Assembly: GCA_964394795.1 (NCBI GenBank)
Contig: CAYMYX010000008.1
Coordinates: 1 to 55,200, forward strand
From: CAYFUF01 sp964394795
GTDB taxonomy: Bacteria; Bacillota; Clostridia; Tissierellales; Peptoniphilaceae
Reading direction: 5' to 3'
DNA: 55,200 nt
How positions within the stretch are numbered: position 1 is the first letter of the stretch; each line of letters opens with the position of its first letter. Made by a program: the position numbers and the translations under genes. The notes under the pieces are model-generated. The model saw only the letters and a list, made by a program, of their open reading frames with translations, searched no databases and was not told the DNA's origin. Below are positions 42,153-51,428 of the stretch, piece after piece.

Positions 42153-45100
42153 TTATTCTGTAGGATCCGGTTCGACCGGAATTTCGTCACCAGGTATACT
42201 GCTTTCTTCTGGTGGTACTTCTGTTGATTCAGGTGGTTCAACCGTTTGAGATATGACCTCACCGTCTGGTCCGTAAACGGTTGTTACTCTGGTTCCGTCT
42301 TCTAGGACTTGAACTTCAGTCGAGGTGCTGGCACTCTCTGATGATGAACTGGATTCGGANNNNNNNNNNNNNNNNNNNNNNNNNNNNNNNNNNNNNNNNN
42401 NNNNNNNNNNNNNNNNNNNNNNNNNNNNNNNNNNNNNNNNNNNNNNNNNNNNNNNNNNNTCGGATGATTCTTCCGGTTGTAAGCTTGGATCCGGTTCATA
42501 CTGTAAGTTCGAGTAGGTAGTAGGAACTTCCCACTCCCAGTCTTCAGGCACGATACCGTTGAATTCTTCAGGGTTATATGGCGTTGAACGGCGAGTGAAG
42601 ACTCGTCTAGCTGTAGCCCATCGTGGTGTTGTAGAAGAAGCAAGTAAATCATTTCTTGTGTCGATGTCTGCAAGGACGTGGACGTCACAAGTTTGTGTAG
42701 GTTCCGTTTGGCTGCTGACTAGGATAGTTTCCACCGTTTCTCTGTGGTCTTGACGACAGAGATCGGTCGCTAGCTTACCGGAAATCATACATACTTCAAC
42801 TTCGAATAAACCATCGGGTTGCTGGAAGGTAGCTGGTTCGGTACCCTCGTGGACAATGTCCGAGATTGCTTGGTAGACTCTCGCAGCTAAGCCGGAATTT
42901 CCTTCTAGGTAAAGGAAGGCGTTGTCTGACCCAACCCAAACCGCGGTCGTGTAGTAGGGGGTGGTTCCGACGAACCAAAAGTCCATACTGTAGTCGGTGG
43001 TACCGGTCTTGCCTACGATTTGGCTCCTACCTTCAAAATCGAGGTACCAACGAGCAAAACCGTTTTGAAGAACATTATCTAAGGCGGTCAGGAGCTGGTA
43101 GTTAATTTCCGGAGGAAGAACTTCCTCGGTTCGACGAGGATTCTCGTAAAGCACGTTACCATCGTTATCTACGATTCTTGAAACGCTGGTTGCCTCGATG
43201 TGCTGGCCGTTATTACCAATTGCCTGATAAGCTGAAGCCATCGACAAGGTCGTTTGACCATTGGTCATAGCGCCAAGGGACATCGCCAAGTTCTCATCGT
43301 TATGATTTGGGTTCTCATTCGCTTGCACGAAGTAATCTCGTTCTGGATGCTGGCGGTTGATGATGCCAAATCGTGCAAGGTATTCCTTACTGACATCTAA
43401 ACCGATTTGATCAAGCCATTTAACAGTTGTCGTATTTAAAGACAAGCGTAGGGATTCCATAACGGATTGTAAGCCACGGTAGCGGCCGTCGACGTTTCTG
43501 GGCCATGGAATCTCATCGCCATAATCATCATAAACACCTTCTAAGAGGCGGAATGGCGTGTCATCTTTAGCTGAACCGAGGTTGTAGCCTTGGCCAAGGA
43601 CCGCGGCATAAACAGCTAGTGGTTTAAAGGATGATCCCGGTTGTCTTGGATAGGAGGAGGCACGGTTGAGGAAGTGTCGTTCGTCACTCTCACGACCTCC
43701 GACGATTGCCTTGATCTCTCCGGTGGAGTTTTCAATAACAGTGGTTGCAACCTGAGGTTGGATAACGCCGATTTCATCGACGTTATAGTATTCTGGATTG
43801 ATGGCTAACGCGTCACCTTCAATGACCTCATAGAATGGCGTGCCCGATGTGAGGAAGGCTTCCGTCAAGACGATTTCATCTGCTTCGTTTACATAGAGGG
43901 AGTCTTGATCCAGTGGAATAGTGCCGATTCTGTGGGTGCGGAGGATGCTGTTCTCATCTACGGTATAGAAATCTCTGACATCCAAATAACCATCATAGGC
44001 ATCCAATCGTCCCTGAACAATGTGGAGGGAGTTGTCCGCATCAAAGTAGTATTGGGAGCTTGGGATAATTAAGCGATTATCCGCGGTCAGGAGATTGTCC
44101 TTCATGTAGTACTGGAGCTCACCGTTCTGGTTGGTGATGTTTCCGTAATCATCGTAGGAGAGGAGCAGGTTCTTAGGGTAGCCCAAGGTTTCATAGTCCG
44201 CATACATTACATCATCGATGTTGGAGAGGCGGTCTTCAAGTCTTCTTTGTAAATCGATATCGATGGTGGCGGTAATGGTTAGGCCGCCATAATTCATTTG
44301 TTCTAAAGCTTGGGCACGAGTTAAGTTCAGTGTATCCATCAGAATGAAGAGGGTATCCTCTCTTACCACGTCGGTAATGTAGGTGGATAGGTTCTCTGCT
44401 CGCTTCGCCGGTGGATTGATGGAATCCGCAACATCGGTGGCCATAGCCGCGTCGTACTCTTCTTCCGTAATATAGCCGTTTCTCAGCATCTGATAGAGGA
44501 CATATTCGGCACGCTCATAACCAGGTTCATTGTAGATGGCAATGTAGCGTTCGCTGTTGATCGTTGTTTCACCAAGGACTCGCATATCTGGGGTAACTTG
44601 GGATGGGCGATAGGTTGAGTAAAGGGCATAAGCTGAAGGAGCCTGAACGATACCGGCTAGCGTTGCCGCTTGTGGAAGGTCCAGTTCACCAACGTCTTTG
44701 GAGAAGTAAATCTCCGAAGCTGCTTGAACACCGTAAGCATTTTGACCGAAGAAAACACGGTTGAGGTAGGACTCTAAAATTGTTTCCTTTGCTTCTTCTT
44801 TGCCCATTTCCTTGACGAGGGCGTCTTCTATTCTCATAGACAGGTAGATTTCTTGAATCTTTCTTGTCCAGTTGACATCTTTATTCAGGTAGACGTCTCG
44901 AACCAGCTGCATCGTAATCGTCGAAGCACCACGCATGTCGCCGGATCGTACGAAGTCATCTATAGTGGACAAGATACCTAGGAAGTCGACACCTTCATGC
45001 TCGAAAAATCTCTTGTCTTCTGCGCTAACGAAGGCGTTGATCAAATTGGCAGGGATCTCTTCATAAGAAACAATCTCACGGAACTCTTCCGTTTCGATCT

Positions 45101-45308
45101 GTTCAATCAGATTGCCGTTACTATCAACGATTTGTGAGTTTTCTTTGAGGCCGGTCATCAGTAGACTGGTGTCGGGGGCTGGCGCTTCCTCGGCCACCTT
45201 AATCATGGAACCGGCTAAATATCCTCCGAGAATGGCCAGGAAAATCAGTAAACTGATAAACAGCACTGCAATTCCCTTGAGGATATTCTTTATCATGTTT
45301 AATACCAT
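42153..45308 (-). CDS. Class A penicillin-binding protein (PBP1A type), gene crosses an assembly gap
   Basis: About 1000 residues. A short cytosolic start, one membrane anchor, a GT51 glycosyltransferase domain (EDKRFFEHEGVD, GASTITMQL), a long linker, and a transpeptidase domain with SSFK (coded near 43630), SLN and KTGTTD. The C-terminal tail is rich in Ser, Glu and Pro. The tail contains the 100-N gap, so its true length is unknown. The reading frame is open on both sides. ATG at 45308 follows GGAGG. It polymerises and crosslinks peptidoglycan. The GT domain is intact, so it should be bifunctional. Confidence 0.93.
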   Translation of the reverse strand: MVLNMIKNILKGIAVLFISLLIFLAILGGYLAGSMIKVAEEAPAPDTSLLMTGLKENSQIVDSNGNLIEQIETEEFREIVSYEEIPANLINAFVSAEDKRFFEHEGVDFLGILSTIDDFVRSGDMRGASTITMQLVRDVYLNKDVNWTRKIQEIYLSMRIEDALVKEMGKEEAKETILESYLNRVFFGQNAYGVQAASEIYFSKDVGELDLPQAATLAGIVQAPSAYALYSTYRPSQVTPDMRVLGETTINSERYIAIYNEPGYERAEYVLYQMLRNGYITEEEYDAAMATDVADSINPPAKRAENLSTYITDVVREDTLFILMDTLNLTRAQALEQMNYGGLTITATIDIDLQRRLEDRLSNIDDVMYADYETLGYPKNLLLSYDDYGNITNQNGELQYYMKDNLLTADNRLIIPSSQYYFDADNSLHIVQGRLDAYDGYLDVRDFYTVDENSILRTHRIGTIPLDQDSLYVNEADEIVLTEAFLTSGTPFYEVIEGDALAINPEYYNVDEIGVIQPQVATTVIENSTGEIKAIVGGRESDERHFLNRASSYPRQPGSSFKPLAVYAAVLGQGYNLGSAKDDTPFRLLEGVYDDYGDEIPWPRNVDGRYRGLQSVMESLRLSLNTTTVKWLDQIGLDVSKEYLARFGIINRQHPERDYFVQANENPNHNDENLAMSLGAMTNGQTTLSMASAYQAIGNNGQHIEATSVSRIVDNDGNVLYENPRRTEEVLPPEINYQLLTALDNVLQNGFARWYLDFEGRSQIVGKTGTTDYSMDFWFVGTTPYYTTAVWVGSDNAFLYLEGNSGLAARVYQAISDIVHEGTEPATFQQPDGLFEVEVCMISGKLATDLCRQDHRETVETILVSSQTEPTQTCDVHVLADIDTRNDLLASSTTPRWATARRVFTRRSTPYNPEEFNGIVPEDWEWEVPTTYSNLQYEPDPSLQPEESSXXXXXXXXXXXXXXXXXXXXXXXXXXXXXXXXXXSESSSSSESASTSTEVQVLEDGTRVTTVYGPDGEVISQTVEPPESTEVPPEESSIPGDEIPVEPDPTE
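42360..42459. other. Assembly gap of 100 N inside the PBP1A tail
   Basis: The flanks share TCGGA at both edges. Merging on that overlap leaves the reading frame intact (Glu-Glu-Ser-Ser-Glu-Ser-Ser). Repetitive Ser/Glu codons are the likely cause of the break. Confidence 0.9.
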
Positions 45309-45535
45309 TCATACCTCCACGTATGTAATATGATTAAAAGGTTAGTTGAGTATCCTTGTTCCGGCTTGACCGCTAACGTTCACCATACTTTAACTTTGGA
45401 TTTTCTGTTCTATTGTATCACAAAGCGTAACTTTTCAGCAGTGAATGTAATATTTTCGCTAGTTGGGGTATGGGCTATTCATTAAGGGCTATTATCTGCC
45501 CATTTCTGCATGAGGGTGGGCCATCCCCAAAACTA

Positions 45536-45544
45536 TGGTAAAAT
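45536..45544 (+). promoter_or_regulatory. Extended -10 promoter of hflX
   Basis: TGGTAAAAT at 45536-45544, 20 bp before the hflX start. The 250 bp between the PBP gene and hflX otherwise show nothing I can name. Confidence 0.4.
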
Positions 45545-45563
45545 GCTAGGTAGAGGTGAATCG

Positions 45564-46898
45564 ATGAGAAATGAAAGACCACAATTTACTGAAGATTTTC
45601 AAAATGATGAAATGATGACGGATAGGCTGGAAAGGTCTGTCCTTGTTATGATGTTCGACAATGAACGAGATGAACAAAAGAAGAAGCAAATCGATGAATT
45701 ATCTGCTTTGGTGGAGTCATCTGGGGGAGAGATTGTTGGAATATTCCAGCAAGCCGGACTTCGACCTAACCCGAGAACCCTTATCGGGTCTGGCAAAGTT
45801 ACCGAGATAGCCGAATTTGTCGAGTTCCAAGAAATTGACTTGGTTGTATTTAATGATGAATTGACCGGGTCCCAGATGAAAAATTTGTCGGATGCCATCG
45901 ACTGCAAAGTCATCGACCGAGTCGACCTCCTGTTAGATATCTTTGCCATGCGAGCAAGGACGAAGAAGTCAACCCTGCAGGTGAGATTGGCTCAGCTGGA
46001 GTACAGGCTCCCAAGATTAAAAGGTTATGGAACCGCTCTGTCCAGAGAGGGAGGCGGTATCGGAACCAGAGGTCCCGGTGAGCAAAAACTAGAGACGGAT
46101 CGGCGAGCCATCGAGCGAGAGATTGACTCCATTAAACGGCAACTAGCGAAGATTAGCGACCAGGAGGATGTGGTAGCCAAACGGAGGAGGGGGTCCAGCA
46201 TCCCTATCGTCAGTTTGGTTGGCTATACCAACGTAGGTAAGTCCACCCTGATGAATGCCCTGATGCGATTATATGGATCATCGACGGATAGCAACAAAGC
46301 TGTCTATGCTGACGACCGCTTCTTTGCCACCTTGGATATTTCAAGTAGGCGAATCGAGCCGGAGGGGGAAAGACCCTATCTGTTGGCGGATACCATCGGA
46401 TTTATCCAGGACATGCCGGAGAAGTTGGAAGTTTCCTTTGCTAGCACGCTGGAAGAAATCCGCTACAGCGATTTGATCCTGTTAGTGATTGATAGTTCCA
46501 ACGAAGCCTATGAGGATCAAATCAAAGTTATCCAGGCGGCCATCAAAGAGGTTGCCGGGGGAACACCCATCATCTATGTGATGAACAAGAGCGACTTGGT
46601 TGAAGCACCCCTAGTTACGCCGAAGGAAGAAACTATGCGAGTTTCGGCAAGGGATGATGAAAGTGTCGCTAGGCTGAATGAGAAAATAGTTAGCCAGCTG
46701 GGTGGAGAAAAGGTTGTTGTAGAAATCCGCTTCCCCTACGACAAGCTAGGCATCTTATCTGCTTACCAGGACCAAGGCATGGTTCAGGAGGTAGAGCATA
46801 AGGAGGATGGGGTCTACGCTAACATGGCCCTCAGACAAGATGATTTGGAGAGCCTGAAGAGAGAGTTGGGCAGTGACGCGGTAAGGAGTCTTACGTGA
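45564..46898 (+). CDS. hflX: Ribosome-associated GTPase HflX
   Basis: 444 residues from ATG 45564, which has AGAGGTG five bases upstream. The N-terminal HflX domain (GSGKVTEI, 'F.DELTG.Q..NL') binds the ribosome. A helical linker with GGGIGTRGPGE leads to the G domain: G1 GYTNVGKST, G3 DTIGF, G4 NKSD. HflX splits stalled or hibernating 70S ribosomes. First gene of the hflX-yigZ-yebC-DUF1461-lgt run; its stop overlaps the yigZ start (GTGA). Confidence 0.95.
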   Translation: MRNERPQFTEDFQNDEMMTDRLERSVLVMMFDNERDEQKKKQIDELSALVESSGGEIVGIFQQAGLRPNPRTLIGSGKVTEIAEFVEFQEIDLVVFNDELTGSQMKNLSDAIDCKVIDRVDLLLDIFAMRARTKKSTLQVRLAQLEYRLPRLKGYGTALSREGGGIGTRGPGEQKLETDRRAIEREIDSIKRQLAKISDQEDVVAKRRRGSSIPIVSLVGYTNVGKSTLMNALMRLYGSSTDSNKAVYADDRFFATLDISSRRIEPEGERPYLLADTIGFIQDMPEKLEVSFASTLEEIRYSDLILLVIDSSNEAYEDQIKVIQAAIKEVAGGTPIIYVMNKSDLVEAPLVTPKEETMRVSARDDESVARLNEKIVSQLGGEKVVVEIRFPYDKLGILSAYQDQGMVQEVEHKEDGVYANMALRQDDLESLKRELGSDAVRSLT

Positions 46899-47542
46899 CG
46901 TATCGGACGATTCTAAAGCGGGCGGAGATCGAGATAGAAATCAAGAAGTCTCGGTTTATTGGCCACGCTTCTCCAGCGGAAACAGTGGAGGAGGCGGAGG
47001 CTTTTATTGAGGAGATAAAGGGTACCCATCCACAAGCGACCCACAATTGCTCCGCCTATATCGTTGGCCAGCAAGGCATCAATCAGCGGTATTCGGACGA
47101 TGGAGAGCCTCAAGGTACTGCAGGCATCCCTATGCTGGAGGTCCTTCGCAAAGAGGAGGTGACCAACACGGTTGTCGTGGTGACTCGCTACTTCGGTGGG
47201 GTCAAGCTTGGTGCCTCGGGTTTGGTTCGTGCGTACGGGAAGACGGCCAAGGAAGCTCTTGAGGCCGGTCAGATTGTAGTCTATAAAGAATTCCAGGAAG
47301 TGGCTATCGAGTTTTCCTATGCAGCGCTTGGGAAAGTAGACCACTATCTTCAAAAAGAACAGATTTTCGAAGCGGCAAGGGACTTTACCGACAAGGTCTC
47401 TTTGACTTGCTTAATCCATAGTGAACAAGTGGAAAAGGTCCAGGGTGACTTGTTAAACATCACCTCGGGAGATTGCGGTTGGCAAGAGAAAGACGTACAA
47501 TATTTGCCGGTGAATCAAAAGAATGTAATCATTAGAAAATAG
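46895..47542 (+). CDS. YigZ/IMPACT-family protein
   Basis: 215 residues from a GTG that overlaps the hflX stop by four bases (AAGGAG upstream). The N-terminal UPF0029 domain carries KKSRFIGHA, 'HNCSAYI', SDDGEPQGTAG and VTRYFGGVKLGASGLVRAY, the family hallmarks. The C-terminal domain is a smaller ferredoxin-like part. Bacterial YigZ has no settled function; relatives affect translation control and ribosome-linked stress. Coupling to the ribosome splitting GTPase HflX fits such a role. Confidence 0.92.
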   Translation: MTYRTILKRAEIEIEIKKSRFIGHASPAETVEEAEAFIEEIKGTHPQATHNCSAYIVGQQGINQRYSDDGEPQGTAGIPMLEVLRKEEVTNTVVVVTRYFGGVKLGASGLVRAYGKTAKEALEAGQIVVYKEFQEVAIEFSYAALGKVDHYLQKEQIFEAARDFTDKVSLTCLIHSEQVEKVQGDLLNITSGDCGWQEKDVQYLPVNQKNVIIRK

Positions 47543-47583
47543 TTGCTCTGGAAAAAGATGGAGCAGAGGAATAAGGAGAAGGT

Positions 47584-48318
47584 ATGGCAGGTCACAATAA
47601 ATGGAGCAAGGTAAAAAATGTTAAGGGCAAAGAGGACGCTAAGCGGGCGAAGATCTTTACCAAGATGGCCAGGATGATTATGGTGGCTACTCGCGAAGGC
47701 GGCGGAGACCCGAGTTATAATGCTTCGTTGAAGATGGCCATCGACAAGGCCAAAGCCGAGAACATGCCTAATGACAATATCGAAAGGGCAATCAAAAAGG
47801 GACTTGGTGAGGCCGACGACAGTGTGTTCATCGAGACCTTGTATGAGGGGTATGGCCCGGAAGGTACGGCTGTCATTGTTGAGTGTCTGACGGATAATAA
47901 GAACAGGACGGCGTCCAATGTACGCTATGCTTTGGATAAAAACGGCGGCAATCTGGGTACCAGTGGATCGGTGACTTTCCAATTCGATTACAAGGGAATC
48001 TTGTTACTTGCTGATAAGGCTTACGATGCCGATGAGGTGATGATGGATGCCTTAGACAGCGGGGCAGAAGATGTTCGCAAGGAACACGACCAGATTATGA
48101 TCCTCAGCGAGGCGGACACCTTTACTGCAGTTAAAGATGCTTTGAGCGAGAAGGGTTACGAGTTTGATGTAGCTCAGCTAGGTTACTTGCCAAAGAACAC
48201 GGTGGAGATTACGGATCCGGATAATATCACGAATATGAAGAAGATGATTGAGATGCTGGAGGATGACGATGACGTCCAAGAAGTCTACACCAACTGGGCC
48301 TACAGTGAAGAGGACTAA
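47584..48318 (+). CDS. yebC: YebC/PmpR-family protein
   Basis: 244 residues. Standard start MAGHNKWSKVKNVKGKEDAKR, then 'GGGDPSYNASLKMAIDKAK..NMPNDNIERAIKKG' and 'FQFDYKG', all characteristic of the three-domain YebC fold. Family members have been described as transcription regulators and as factors that help ribosomes at proline-rich stretches. AGGAG precedes the ATG. The end overlaps the following membrane-protein gene. Confidence 0.94.
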   Translation: MAGHNKWSKVKNVKGKEDAKRAKIFTKMARMIMVATREGGGDPSYNASLKMAIDKAKAENMPNDNIERAIKKGLGEADDSVFIETLYEGYGPEGTAVIVECLTDNKNRTASNVRYALDKNGGNLGTSGSVTFQFDYKGILLLADKAYDADEVMMDALDSGAEDVRKEHDQIMILSEADTFTAVKDALSEKGYEFDVAQLGYLPKNTVEITDPDNITNMKKMIEMLEDDDDVQEVYTNWAYSEED

Positions 48319-48982
48319 GGGTGTTCCATGGATATTGGGCTTGGTCTTCGGCCTCAGCCTCTTTCTCTTCTGCCTGCTCACTGCTTTAGAGCAAGTAGCC
48401 TATGACGCCGATTACTATCAGACTTTCCAAGAAGAAAATGGGATAGTGGAACGGACGGGGCGGACTCAGGAAGAGCTTAACCAGGTGTCCAAGGATACTA
48501 TTGAGTACCTCCAGACTGGGGAAGAGAGATTGATGACAGACAACTTCCAAGAAAGGGAAGTTCATCATATGGTAGACGTCTTTGAACTTTTCGAGTTGGC
48601 CAGGTTGATTCGCTTAATCAGCGGCATCTTGATATTGTTGATTTTGGCTTATGCCTTATATCGGGGAGAGTTCGCCAGTTTAGTGATTTCCAGTGGCAAG
48701 GTTATCCTCGTCTTGTTGGGGATATTGGTGCTTATTGCCATTATCGGCTATCTCAATTGGAATACAGCCTTTACGAAATTTCATGAAATATTTTTTGATA
48801 ACGACCTGTGGATACTTGATCCGAAGACGGATTTAATGATCCAGATGATGCCAACGCCGTTTTTTACGGGGATGGCCCTCGGAATCTTTGTCAGGACCCT
48901 AGTATATCTACTGGGCTTTTACCTGCTTGCCTTCCTGATAAAGGGTAGAAGAAGAGGGATAAAAACTAACCATGCGCAGTAG
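48269..48982 (+). CDS. DUF1461 (TIGR01906-like) integral membrane protein
   Basis: About 237 residues with four clear membrane segments (roughly 20-40, 112-130, 140-160 and 200-225). The large loop after the first contains 'REVHHMVDV' (~90), and 'YNWN'-type motifs near 160 fit the DUF1461 pattern. The start is uncertain: the ATG at 48269 follows GGAGG by 7 bases but overlaps yebC by 50 bases, and a GTG at 48305 is an alternative. Function unknown; often found near envelope genes in Clostridia. Confidence 0.75.
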   Translation: MTSKKSTPTGPTVKRTKGVPWILGLVFGLSLFLFCLLTALEQVAYDADYYQTFQEENGIVERTGRTQEELNQVSKDTIEYLQTGEERLMTDNFQEREVHHMVDVFELFELARLIRLISGILILLILAYALYRGEFASLVISSGKVILVLLGILVLIAIIGYLNWNTAFTKFHEIFFDNDLWILDPKTDLMIQMMPTPFFTGMALGIFVRTLVYLLGFYLLAFLIKGRRRGIKTNHAQ

Positions 48983-49003
48983 CTGCATGTTGAGGAGGAT
49001 AAT

Positions 49004-49834
49004 TTGCAATATACAGGAGATGGCGTAGCTTTCTCATTCTTTGGTATCGACGTTCGCTGGTACGGTCTGATTATCGTCACCGGTATCGTACTTGCGGTGT
49101 ATTTAGCACAGCGAGAGGCTAACCGTCGTGGCATGGGGGACAGCATCATATATGATTTGTCTTTGATCATTTTACCGGCGGCCATAGTAGGAACCAGGCT
49201 CTGGTACGTAATCTTTGAGTGGGAGCGATACCAAGGCGATTTGATGAAAATCCTTAATTTAAGGGAGGGTGGCCTGGCCATCCAAGGTGGTATTATCGGA
49301 GCATTGATTGCCGGTTACATTTATTCGAAGAAGAAAAACTATTCCTTTTTGCGGTTGGCGGACATTCTCTTTCCCGTCGTTGCTTTGGCTCAATCCATAG
49401 GCCGGTGGGGAAACTTTACGAATAACGAGGCTTTCGGCACACCAACCGACTTGCCTTGGGCTTTACAAATCGATGGTGTGGGCGTTCATCCCACTTTCCT
49501 CTATGAATCGATAGGGACCTTTTCCATCTTCTTGATTCTTCTCTGGCTTACCAGAAAGAAATTGACGACGGATGGGCAAGTCTCTATGCTGTACTTGATT
49601 CTTTACGGTGTCGTTCGTTTCTTTGTGGAAGGCATGAGAACGGACAGCCTCTGGGTTGGCCCTTTCCGAACCGCTCAATTAATTGCCTTAATCGGAATCA
49701 TCATAGGTGTGGTAGGACTTTATATCTTGTCAAAGCGACCTGCTTTAGCCCACGTGCCCGGTGTTAATCCGGAAGATACCTTGGCCGAAGAAAACAAAAG
49801 AAACAGAAAGAAAAAAGCTAAAAAGACTAAGTAA
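49004..49834 (+). CDS. lgt: Prolipoprotein diacylglyceryl transferase
   Basis: 276 residues from a TTG start with GAGGAGG five bases upstream. About seven membrane segments. The signature is GRWGNFTNNEAFG near residue 130, with Arg and Asn needed for phosphatidylglycerol use, plus 'REGGLAIQGGIIG'. Lgt attaches the diacylglyceryl group to the lipobox Cys of prolipoproteins, such as the three in this window. The C-terminal tail is Lys-rich. The unit is ended by a strong terminator. Confidence 0.95.
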   Translation: MQYTGDGVAFSFFGIDVRWYGLIIVTGIVLAVYLAQREANRRGMGDSIIYDLSLIILPAAIVGTRLWYVIFEWERYQGDLMKILNLREGGLAIQGGIIGALIAGYIYSKKKNYSFLRLADILFPVVALAQSIGRWGNFTNNEAFGTPTDLPWALQIDGVGVHPTFLYESIGTFSIFLILLWLTRKKLTTDGQVSMLYLILYGVVRFFVEGMRTDSLWVGPFRTAQLIALIGIIIGVVGLYILSKRPALAHVPGVNPEDTLAEENKRNRKKKAKKTK

Positions 49835-49866
49835 GAAAAACAAATTGAATAGAAGATTATAGAAAA

Positions 49867-49900
49867 AGAAGCAGTTTCTAACGAAACTGCTTCTTTTTTT
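49867..49900 (+). terminator. Terminator of the hflX-lgt run
   Basis: Perfect 12-bp stem AGAAGCAGTTTC/GAAACTGCTTCT, loop TAAC, T run. Confidence 0.92.
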
Positions 49901-49932
49901 GTCTTTACTTGCAAATTTCCTCATTTCATGAC

Positions 49933-49961
49933 TTGTTAAAGTTCTAGAATTCCTTTAGAAT
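49933..49961 (+). promoter_or_regulatory. Promoter of the mraZ (dcw) operon
   Basis: TTGTTA (49933-49938), 17-bp spacer, TAGAAT (49956-49961). Transcription should begin near 49968, giving a leader of about 40 nt that contains the MraZ-box repeats. Confidence 0.65.
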
Positions 49962-49977
49962 GGTATAAAGATGGTGA

Positions 49978-50007
49978 AAAGTGGTATCAAGTGGAGGAAA
50001 GTGGTAT
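49978..50007 (+). promoter_or_regulatory. Three phased MraZ-box-like repeats overlapping the mraZ ribosome binding site
   Basis: AAAGTGGTAT, CAAGTGGAGG and AAAGTGGTAT follow one another in exact 10-bp steps and end directly at the mraZ ATG (50008). The middle one supplies the GGAGG Shine-Dalgarno. Repeated (A)AGTGG or GTGG boxes of this spacing are the known target type of MraZ octamers. Confidence 0.75.
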
Positions 50008-50439
50008 ATGTTCATTGGCGAATACAATCACAGCGTCGACACGAAGGGCAGAGTTAGCTTACCTGCTCGTTTTCGCGACGACCTTTCCGCAAACTTCTAT
50101 ATCACAAAAGGTCTAGAGTCCTGCCTCTTCATCTACGATGAGGAAGAATGGAAGACAATTGACAGCAAAATGAGGCAACTAAGAGTCACTGCCAAGGCTG
50201 CTCGAAGCTTTTCCCGTCTCTTTTATGGATCTGCCCAAGAAATATCCACCGACAAGCAAGGAAGAATTCTTATTCCTAATGCCCTTCGGGATTATGCGGA
50301 AATTGATAAAGAGGTCGTCATCATTGGCGTATCGAATCGAATCGAGATTTGGGATAAGGATAAGTGGGACGATTACATGGCGACAACCAGCGATTCTTAT
50401 GAAGACTTGGCAGAAGAGTTGGAAGATTTAGATTTTTAA
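50008..50439 (+). CDS. mraZ: Transcriptional regulator MraZ
   Basis: 143 residues from ATG 50008 (MFIGEYNHSVD, the standard start). Two AbrB-like half domains: 'DTKGRVSLPARFR' and 'STDKQGRILIPNALR', each with the DxxGR loop that contacts DNA. MraZ forms a ring-shaped oligomer and controls its own dcw operon. The box repeats just before the start codon support autoregulation. First gene of the division and cell-wall cluster. Confidence 0.95.
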   Translation: MFIGEYNHSVDTKGRVSLPARFRDDLSANFYITKGLESCLFIYDEEEWKTIDSKMRQLRVTAKAARSFSRLFYGSAQEISTDKQGRILIPNALRDYAEIDKEVVIIGVSNRIEIWDKDKWDDYMATTSDSYEDLAEELEDLDF

Positions 50440-50483
50440 GAATGTAATTCATTTGAGAATTGAAGACGAAAGGGGGAAGTAGG

Positions 50484-51419
50484 ATGGCCTTTGAACACAT
50501 ACCGGTGCTGTTGAAGGAAACAATCGATGGCTTGAATATTAATCCCGACGGAATATATGTTGATTGCACGGTTGGCGGGGGTGGACACTCCGAGGAAATC
50601 GTGAAGAGGTTAAATTATGGAAGGCTTATCGCTATCGATCAAGATGAGGAAGCCTTAGAGGCATCAAGAATCCGCCTCAGACCTTGGGAAAGACAGATTA
50701 CTTTTATCCATGGGAACTTTGCCAACCTGGAAGACATTCTGAGGAGCTTGTCGATCAGCCAGGTGGACGGCATCCTCATGGATATTGGCGTCTCGTCTTA
50801 TCAGCTGGATGAAGGAGAGCGGGGGTTCTCCTACCATGAGAATGCTGTTTTAGACATGCGGATGGACCAGAGTAAGGACACATTAACGGCGAAAGATATC
50901 GTTAACACATACTCCGTGGACCAGCTGTCCCAAGTAATCTGGGATTACGGGGAAGAACGATGGGGAAAGCGGATCGCTGAGTTCATCGTCAACGAGCGCC
51001 AAGATCATAGCATTGAGACAACTTATGACCTTGTGGAAGTGATTAAGAAGGCAATTCCCAAGAAGGTCAGAATGCAGGACAAGCATCCTGCAAAGAGAGT
51101 TTTTCAAGCGCTCCGCATTGAGGTCAACCAGGAACTCCATGTTCTGGAACAAGCCTTGGATGCGAGTATTAAAGTTCTTGCCAAAAAGGGAAGGCTTTGT
51201 GTCATTAGCTTTCACTCATTGGAGGACCGCATCGTCAAAAATAAGTTACGAGAAGCAGCTACGGGGTGTTTGTGTCCGTCGGATTTTCCGGTTTGCGTAT
51301 GCGGACATGAAGCAGAAGTTAAATTGGTCAATCGAAAACCAATAACGGCAACAGAAGATGAACTTGAGGTAAATACGAGGTCAAGGTCTGCCAAGTTACG
51401 GGTTATTGAAAAAATATAG
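50484..51419 (+). CDS. rsmH: 16S rRNA (cytosine-1402-N4)-methyltransferase
   Basis: 311 residues from ATG 50484. The SAM-binding motif is DCTVGGGGHS near residue 25, 'IAIDQDEEAL' ends the second strand, and 'MDIGVSSYQLDEGERGFSY' and 'ISFHSLEDRIVK' are RsmH hallmarks. It methylates N4 of C1402 in the ribosomal decoding centre. It follows mraZ in the conserved order, 44 bp downstream. Confidence 0.96.
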   Translation: MAFEHIPVLLKETIDGLNINPDGIYVDCTVGGGGHSEEIVKRLNYGRLIAIDQDEEALEASRIRLRPWERQITFIHGNFANLEDILRSLSISQVDGILMDIGVSSYQLDEGERGFSYHENAVLDMRMDQSKDTLTAKDIVNTYSVDQLSQVIWDYGEERWGKRIAEFIVNERQDHSIETTYDLVEVIKKAIPKKVRMQDKHPAKRVFQALRIEVNQELHVLEQALDASIKVLAKKGRLCVISFHSLEDRIVKNKLREAATGCLCPSDFPVCVCGHEAEVKLVNRKPITATEDELEVNTRSRSAKLRVIEKI

Positions 51420-51428
51420 GGGGCAGTC

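Noticed and set aside
42030..42227. Small ORF after femX
   Set aside because: It runs into the bidirectional terminator and the convergent PBP gene, and has no ribosome binding site.
42281..42753. Plus-strand ORFs spanning the N gap
   Set aside because: They are frames kept open by N bases and lie antisense to the PBP1A gene.
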